A DNA stretch of 64,000 nt from Ophiura sarsii (Eukaryota; Echinodermata; Ophiuroidea; Amphilepidida; Ophiuridae). Position 1 is the stretch's first letter; each line of letters begins with the position of its first letter. The notes under the pieces were generated by a model. It did no database searches, was not told the origin of the DNA, and worked only from the letters and a program-made list of their open reading frames with translations. Location of the stretch: contig CM069455.1 of assembly GCA_035610835.1 (NCBI GenBank), positions 36,178,364-36,242,363 of the forward strand. The letters are read 5' to 3'. This document shows positions 58,541-64,000 of the stretch, in pieces. Both the position numbers and the translations under genes were made by a program.

Positions 58541-58693
58541 TCATGCCGCCCTCTATCGAGATACTGCTGCATCCAAGTCGATTACTGTTCCAACAGTTTC
58601 TTTATCTGGAGAAGAAGTGAAAGCCATGATAAATAAGTCATGTGATGATCTAAGCAAAACATTGCTACACTAGTTTCATGACAAGCTGCATAT

Positions 58694-58960
58694 TCATGAA
58701 GGAGGTACTGTAAATACCAAAGTTGGCCCGGCTAAAATATTAGAATTACCAGGGATGTAAACAGCCTGAATAGAATAAATGTGTGTCGCCGCAATCCAAA
58801 ACAACTCACGCAGATAATCCATCACATAAGAGTTGCGACAAGTGCCTTTATTGATTATGGCTCTCGCCGTTGTATTGTCTGTAAACACTATAACAGAACT
58901 ATTCGCCCATAAGTGTCCCCATCGCCGGGCTGCAAGCAATAGACAGCACCTCTTTATAAT
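58694..58960 (-). pseudogene. RNase H domain of the DIRS/Ngaro-type element
   Basis: Frame with VIVFTDNTTARAIINKG and AVYIPGNSNILAG: the conserved D of the RNase H strand and the PG-N-AG end. RNase H removes RNA from the RNA:DNA hybrid. It lies between RT and recombinase as expected. Confidence 0.65.
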
Positions 58961-59056
58961 TTATGTGAAGTTCAGCTATTCCAGGCCAATCTAAATTGTA
59001 AACAGTGTAGAGCCAATCACCGTCGAAGAAAATCCCTGAAGCTGAAGAGCACGCAT

Positions 59057-59773
59057 CTATAAATACCGGTTATTCAATAGATGGAATTGCAAAGATCGGT
59101 TTGCAATTGAAGAAGTCAATAAAATCGATCCACCAGGAAATGTCCTTGTGAAATTCATGGTCGAGCCTAATCTTGTGGTTAGGCTGGTTACAACCGTGCA
59201 CGCCCAATTCAGCTTACAGGCCAACTGTTGCAGTTGACGGCGTGAAGCGCGTCGGCGCGTAACGAAAGATGCGAGCATTTCGCGAAACTCGCGCAGTTTT
59301 GCCTCGGGCAAATGTAACGTTTGATCAATAGAATTGAATTGAATACCCAGAAAAGGCAGATGTTGAGTCGGTCCTTCCACTTTCTTCCAACTAATGTAGA
59401 ACCCCAACTGACGCTCAGTAATTTGATAAGTGTTTGCATGGCTTCCCAGCAGCGTTCATATGATTTTTCTACAATCAAGAAATCATCAAGATACAAAATT
59501 ATACCTGCAAAACCCCAAGCCAACATCATCCGTTGAGGCGGTGAAAAACTCCTGGAGCTCGCCGAGCCCCAAAAGGCAGGCACTTGTCGTACATATAAGT
59601 AGGTCGGGAATCTCCTTCAAATGTCCATTGTAATCCGGTAGCCATGTAGTCGCCAGGGTATATCACCACCGACCGGTAAGCGCTTTGCAAATCCACTTTC
59701 CCCAAAAAAACAACTAGGGGTAATAAGCTTAACCGCATCATCGATGGTTTGATAAGGATAATTGATGAGCCAC
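59057..59773 (-). pseudogene. Reverse transcriptase domain of the DIRS/Ngaro-type element
   Basis: Starts with YQTIDDAVKLI in one frame, then GKVDLQSAYRSVVIYPGDYM (motif A), LPFGARRAPGVFHRL (motif B), and after a shift ILYLDDFLIV (motif C, YLDD). LPFLGIQFNSIDQTLHLPE then lies in a further frame. At least three frame changes. The N-terminal fingers are absent because the element is cut off by the palindrome. Confidence 0.75.
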
Positions 59774-59775
59774 TG

Positions 59776-59903
59776 TGCATTCGTACTTGATAATCGCTCG
59801 AGGCCTTGCATGAGTGCACCAGCCCTCGAGCGCCGATAGGCGCGAGAGGGCGGGTGCACGAATGCAAGGCCGAGAGCGATTATCAAGTACGAATGCACTG
59901 TTG
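59776..59903. repeat. Near-perfect palindrome of about 128 bp
   Basis: GTGCATTCGTACTTGATAAT on the left against ATTATCAAGTACGAATGCAC on the right, with GGCCTTGCAT and GGTGCAC blocks mirrored about 59838. It marks the 5' break of the DIRS-like element. Possibly a tiny foldback MITE. Confidence 0.85.
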
Positions 59904-59954
59904 GCGATTCAATTATCTATCATACACTTCTAGAGCTCATTCCATTGTTCATTA

Positions 59955-60172
59955 TCCATTGTTGTTAACGTCGATTATATCTACGAATGCACTGCCGGAA
60001 GTCTCAACAGTGCAAGGTCAACATAATCGCTACCCTTTCTAATGTTGACCCATGCAATATCTATAAGCTTTGTCATATAATGCACGTTGCGAGGGGCAAC
60101 CGATTATGTTGACCGTGCACGCTTGAGACTTCCGGTAGTGCTTTCGTAGATATCGACGTTAACAAACAATGG
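59955..60172. mobile_element. Palindromic MITE, about 218 bp
   Basis: The arms of about 80 bp begin CCATTGTTGTTAACGTCGAT (with CCATTGTTTGTTAACG at the other end) and share CCGGAAGTCTCAA and GGTCAACATAATCG. The loop is about 60 bp. Target duplication unclear. Confidence 0.75.
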
Positions 60173-60302
60173 ACATTGATATGACCATTAAAGCTGTGGA
60201 AATAGAAACACTGATTCACATAGTTAAGGAGTTAACAGTTTTAAATGGAAGAGGATTAACGAATCAGTTATTGTTGTCAAGTAGTACTGTACTGGTAGTC
60301 GT

Positions 60303-60600
60303 TCAATTGCATTTTAATCGGTTAACTTATACGATTAAATTACACTGTGAATGATCATGGCATCTAACACCTCAATGGAATGACAGATTATCAATCCCTT
60401 TTACAAAAATGTATAGATACGATGTTTTGTGTAATGTTGTCAAGTTGTCAAGTAGTAGGCCTACTTTACAATTCAATTGCATTTGAATACGATTAAATTA
60501 CACTATGAATGATCATGGCATCTAACACCTCAATGGAATGACAGATTATCAATCCTTTTACAAAATCGTATAAATGACAATGATACGATGTTTTGTGTTC
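60303..60600. repeat. Direct duplication of about 130-170 bp
   Basis: CAATTGCATTT through GATTAAATTACACT, GAATGATCATGGCATCTAAC and GATACGATGTTTTGTGT occurs twice (60303-60440 and 60473-60600) with few changes. Confidence 0.85.
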
Positions 60601-62182
60601 TGTATAATTGTATTTCACACGATTTAAACATCTATATAATAGTACATCAAACTCGAACCATGTTATAAATACATTAGTTAGGCCAAGTGAAAAAATAGAG
60701 TAGTTTATCGTCCCCTGCGCATCCCTTTTCAGGAATTATGCAATGTATCTTTATTTTCCTAATTTCTACCATAACCTTTTTTTTAAATATTTAAACTGCT
60801 GACATCTTGGCAATAGATTTACGATAATCCAATGAGCATTTTAAAACAGGTTTTGTGTTAACCAATCCCCCAAAAACATGAAATAAAAAGATTTTACAAA
60901 GGCTTTGTCCTCCTCAAGTTACACAACCAATCAGGCAATACCATGCCGGTAATGGTGATTTCGCATTGTTTTGGTTTTTTTTTTTTTGTTACAAAAGTGC
61001 CCTCAGCCATCCTCCTTATTTTCAAAAGATAGGACGAGAAACTAGGTGTTTTTTATTTGGCCTTATACCATGAGAAAGACACATCTTACCATTAATTCAC
61101 AAACTGGGCCAAAATTATCGTCATCTTAACGCAAGCACAATGCTAGACAAATAATTATCGATCAAAAATCACGTAGTGATACATGGTGTATCAAAATAAA
61201 TAGGACTTTTTCATGGCGCTTTTGTTTAAACTTTTTCAAAACCACTGGACCATGCCCAACTCACTGTCAGTGCAAAGCCCAATTAATAATGATCATATCT
61301 GAAAATCTGAGATGAATCCAATGAAGAATAAGACCGCTAGAAAAATGTGCGTAAACCCTGTCATTTACTAGTTTGTACAATGGGATTTACACATACAAAC
61401 CAAAACAAAATGACATGGTTTACATTTGAATATTTTGCATTCCAAAACATTGTAAATCATCTATCTATAAACAATAGCAAATATCAATAGCAAAAATCCT
61501 TCATTTCGGACCAGATACCCCATATTCCCCTACCATGTGCGTGAAAGGCATTATTTCTAGTAAAGGTAGGTGTTCCGATTACTGGCCCGATTTTCAACTT
61601 TTTTCTATTCTACACATGAAGCATGAAGGGTCATCCTTAAAATAGATGATATTACAAAGTTTCATTTGCATACTTCCATCAATGGTTCTTATTTTAAAAG
61701 TAGTGAAGTGAAATGTTGCCCATTAAGCAGTATATAAACTGGTTGAGTAGTTGAGTAGTTGAGCACCTTAATTCACCGTATTTTGGTCTGCAACGTCTAA
61801 AAGGAACATATCTCGCGCCAAACATTTTACAGAAACAATAAGAAAAATATGGGGTTCGGAACATACACCTTTAATTCACCGTGCCCAAATTATCGTTATC
61901 TTAAAATTCTTATTTTAACAGTTTGAAACAAAAGATATTTTGTAAACAATTTTCAAATGTGAAACAATTTTATAGCAAATGGTATATGAGCTATCCAGCA
62001 AGCACAACATTGTGCCTTAACTACAAAAATAATTATCGATCCCAAATCGCGTAGTTATATAAAGGGTTCAACAAAAGAAAATATACCACTTTGTTTATGT
62101 CATTTTGAGTAACATTCATTTTTGTGTTGACCAAAGAGTCTAAATAGGCATTTAGATGAATCTTTTAGGCATAGCCCCCTAA
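60601..62182. other. Unassigned, with an old diverged duplication
   Basis: AATAATTATCGATC and the sequence around it occur near 61148 and 62026, preceded by CCAAAATTATCGTCATCTTA (61111) and CCCAAATTATCGTTATCTTA (61886). No gene seen. Confidence 0.35.
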
Positions 62183-62487
62183 CAACAAAGATAAACAATG
62201 ATTAGCACCATTTAAAGAAAATGTGTCACTTTTCAAATGTCACATTTTCAACGCACGCAAGCCGCGAGAAAATGCTGTGCGTGGCACTTTGAATGGCCGG
62301 GAATGAAATGGATATTGATCACACAGTGCAACTGCGGTGGGTTGTGCCTGAGCGAGCGGGCTATTTGATTATGAACAGGTAACATGTAACATTTTCTTCC
62401 CGCGTAAGTGTATTGAAAATGCGACTTTTGAAAAGTGACTAATTTTCTTTAAATGGTGCTAATCATGGTTTATCTTTCTTTTGTTAA
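62183..62487. mobile_element. MITE with about 65-bp inverted repeats, about 305 bp
   Basis: AAAGATAAACAATGATTAGC at the left against the inverted GCTAATCATGGTTTATCTTT at the right, including TTTAAAGAAAAT and CACTTTTCAAA blocks. A single end of the family is at 54770-54865. No clear target duplication. Confidence 0.7.
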
Positions 62488-62784
62488 ACCCTTTATATAT
62501 AGAACAACATCACAATGTACAATGTTGTGCAAGCTGGACCCCTCCTTTAAAGTTGTCCTGAAAATTCCTTCAAATTACACTATAATATAAACAGTCACAG
62601 TCTTCATGTATAATGATTTCCCCTCCTTTACTTTCTGGAACTGCATTGAAGATCCGACACTGTCAATATATATTATGCAGCAATGTGCAATGTGGCTATA
62701 TTCAATGACAGCCATGAATTCATTTTCTTCATAAAAATGGTGAATGTGTTCATTTGTTTCCGGATCTATACTGTTTAGATATTA

Positions 62785-63098
62785 TTACTTTTCAATTATA
62801 AGAACTGTACAATTGTGGAAATTGTACTTCTGCTGAAACCCGGGTACTTGCCCTTGCTGCTGCTGTGGAATTACTACTACATGCTGTGGTTGTTGCTGGG
62901 CTGCTCTTGGATTATGTTGTACGTATGTATTTGGCCGTTGCTGTGAGTTTGGGTCTTGGACTTGAGATCTTGCTGGTGTGTTGGTGACTGTTGAGTTTGG
63001 TTCTTGGACTTGAATAGATCTTGCTTGTGTGTTGGTGACTGTTGATGCCGATGACAAGGAAGTTGCTGTAGATGCTGTTTTTAAACGTTTTGAAGAGC
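62785..63098 (-). CDS. Last coding exon of tyrosine-recombinase-like host gene
   Basis: Starts after a splice acceptor TTTCCATTTCAG and adds 103 codons plus stop (TAA at 62785-62787). The phase fits the upstream exon exactly: its final G plus GC makes glycine. The peptide is low in complexity: a basic KRLK, two copies of TVTNTxARS, then Q-rich runs (QQQPQ, PQQQQGQ), ending KYNFHNCTVLIIEK. It looks like a disordered C-terminal tail. No polyadenylation signal was identified with confidence. Confidence 0.6.
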
Positions 63099-63878
63099 CT
63101 GAAATGGAAAGATTTGTGCTATAAAATTGTACAAATACAAATTGTGGAATATGTCGTTAAACTTGAATAACAAATGACATCGGTTCGTTAATGATATAAC
63201 AAGTTGAATTTTCAATTTTTAGAGAACAATTTCAAATTAAAATAGCTCATGGCGTTTGCATTGATCTGAACATAATTTTAAATGTTTTTGAAAGTTGACA
63301 TTTTATTAACCGCGTCCTATTAAAGGTAGGACAATATTATGTGATCTTTCCAGGGAACGCCCTCAACATCGAAAAAAAATTGAAAGAAGATTTGCTTGCA
63401 GATTTACATTTCTGATCATAAATCGTACATACATTCCAAGTTACAGGGCGATACGATTCTTAATTACTTCAAAATCATGATTTTAGAGTGAAAATAAACT
63501 GTCGGATAATCCCACAGTTTATAATTCTCACTCTAAATTCACTCTAAAACCATGATTTTGAGGTAATTAGGAATCGTATCGCTCTGTAACTTGGAATGTA
63601 CGTATGATTTATGATCAGAAATGTAAATCTGCAAGAAAATCTACTTTCTAAAAAAAATAATAAAAAGAGGGCGCTCTCTGGAAAAGATCACATAATATGC
63701 CTTTAATTAATTTAAATCAGTTTCATTTTTAAGTATTAACTATATAAAACAAGGGTAGTAATAAAGCAATCACACACCAATCAACCAACCATCCCACAAA
63801 AATTAATATACCAACAAACAGACCAAAACAAACAACAAACAAACCAACAAACAATCAAACGATTACATTCATGCTCAC
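63099..63878 (-). other. Intron of the minus-strand gene, 780 bp
   Basis: Donor G-GTGAGC at 63878 and acceptor TTTCCATTTCAG at 63099. It contains the palindromic MITE at 63324-63702. Confidence 0.6.
63324..63702. mobile_element. Palindromic MITE, family copy 2, 379 bp
   Basis: The arms begin AGGTAGGACAATATTATGTG and AGGCATATTATGTG, continue with GATC-TTTCCAG and GCGCCCTC-like blocks and the shared GCAGATTTACATTTCTGATC. TTAA is present at both edges (63320-63323 and 63703-63706), which would suit a piggyBac-type target. Copy 1 lies at 35018-35330. Confidence 0.8.
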
Positions 63879-64000
63879 CTTGAATGACATTTGACACATT
63901 GGCTTTTTGTTTGATGCTGGTAACCTTGTATTGATCAACAGAATTACTGCGGTGACCACTAACTTCTTTGATTATCTTTTCCGGAACATCGCCTTGGAAC
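63879..64000 (-). CDS. Penultimate exon, tyrosine-recombinase C-terminal signature (partial)
   Basis: Open to the window edge, ending at a good donor (CAAG-GTGAGC). Reads GDVPEKIIKEVSGHRSNSVD, then QYKVTSIKQKANVSNVIQ. The GH-RS-(6)-Y pattern matches the end of the tyrosine-recombinase fold, with a conserved H and the catalytic Y. Many invertebrate proteins derived from Crypton-type transposons carry a GHRS-x-x-x-Y-x-x-TS ending like this one. Upstream exons lie beyond the window, so whether the enzyme residues are complete cannot be seen. A host gene is favoured over a transposon because of the clean intron and continuous frame. Confidence 0.55.

Larger units (their letters stand above)
57615..59773 (-). 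mobile_element. DIRS/Ngaro-type retroelement, pol region only
   Basis: Minus-strand order is reverse transcriptase, RNase H, tyrosine recombinase, the layout of tyrosine-recombinase retrotransposons, which integrate through a circular intermediate rather than with an integrase. No gag, no split direct repeats and no methyltransferase were found. The left part of RT is cut near 59773 by a palindrome. Several frameshifts show it is not active. Confidence 0.75.

Overview
This is a eukaryotic, metazoan genomic window (AT-rich, with introns, LINEs, DIRS-like and Penelope-like retroelements, many MITEs and satellites). The mix of element families and the hAT ends reading CAGTGGCGTAGC suggest an aquatic invertebrate, perhaps an echinoderm, hemichordate or lophotrochozoan, but nothing fixes the species. 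There are no operons, no CRISPR and no recognisable functional tRNA or rRNA. Almost everything readable is mobile or repetitive DNA. The only clear host coding sequence is the 3' end of a two-exon, minus-strand gene at the right edge (62785-63098 and 63879-64000) with a tyrosine-recombinase C-terminal signature. A GPCR remnant (about 32.0-32.65 kb) and three decayed C2H2 zinc-finger modules (34.3-37.5 kb) are host-gene fossils.

Layout. 0-5.3 kb: two arrays of a 29-30 bp AT-rich minisatellite and a Harbinger-like MITE. 5.33-11.30 kb: three exact head-to-tail copies of a Helitron2/Helentron-type element (1445, 1445 and 3088 bp). The third carries a different interior with an intact Gag-like ORF. 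11.7-16.3 kb: a 41-bp array, a roughly 107-bp satellite and two fields of CGTAT-rich repeats. 16.3-19.9 kb: an RTE-clade (BovB-like) LINE on the minus strand. 22-29 kb: a foldback element, a mariner-type MITE, a local duplication and a Harbinger-like MITE. 31-38 kb: a GATA-hairpin array, the GPCR fossil cut by a hAT MITE next to a 100-N assembly gap, a second hAT MITE with a perfect 8-bp target duplication, and zinc-finger modules, one of which received a 1.5-kb Harbinger-type element whose empty site survives in its paralogues.

39-48 kb: an array rich in TGACTCA motifs, then a 4.36-kb palindromic foldback element (42280-46642) made of mirrored arrays of a 165-190 bp unit, with a second LINE inserted in its right arm. 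48.7-53.3 kb: a three-level nest: a Penelope-like element with inverted pseudo-LTRs, a TTAA-flanked piggyBac-like element inside it, and a TAA-flanked Harbinger-type element inside that. 53.5-60.2 kb: more Penelope and LINE fragments, a satellite, a decayed DIRS/Ngaro-type element (RT, RNase H, tyrosine recombinase) and two palindromes. 60-64 kb: old duplications, a MITE and the host gene.

The strongest points for follow-up are the precise tandem Helentron array with a cargo swap, the giant mirrored foldback carrying repeated AAATGGCCGCC motifs, and the nested insertions whose order can be read from target duplications and empty sites. Calls rest on visual reading; no database search or alignment program was run.
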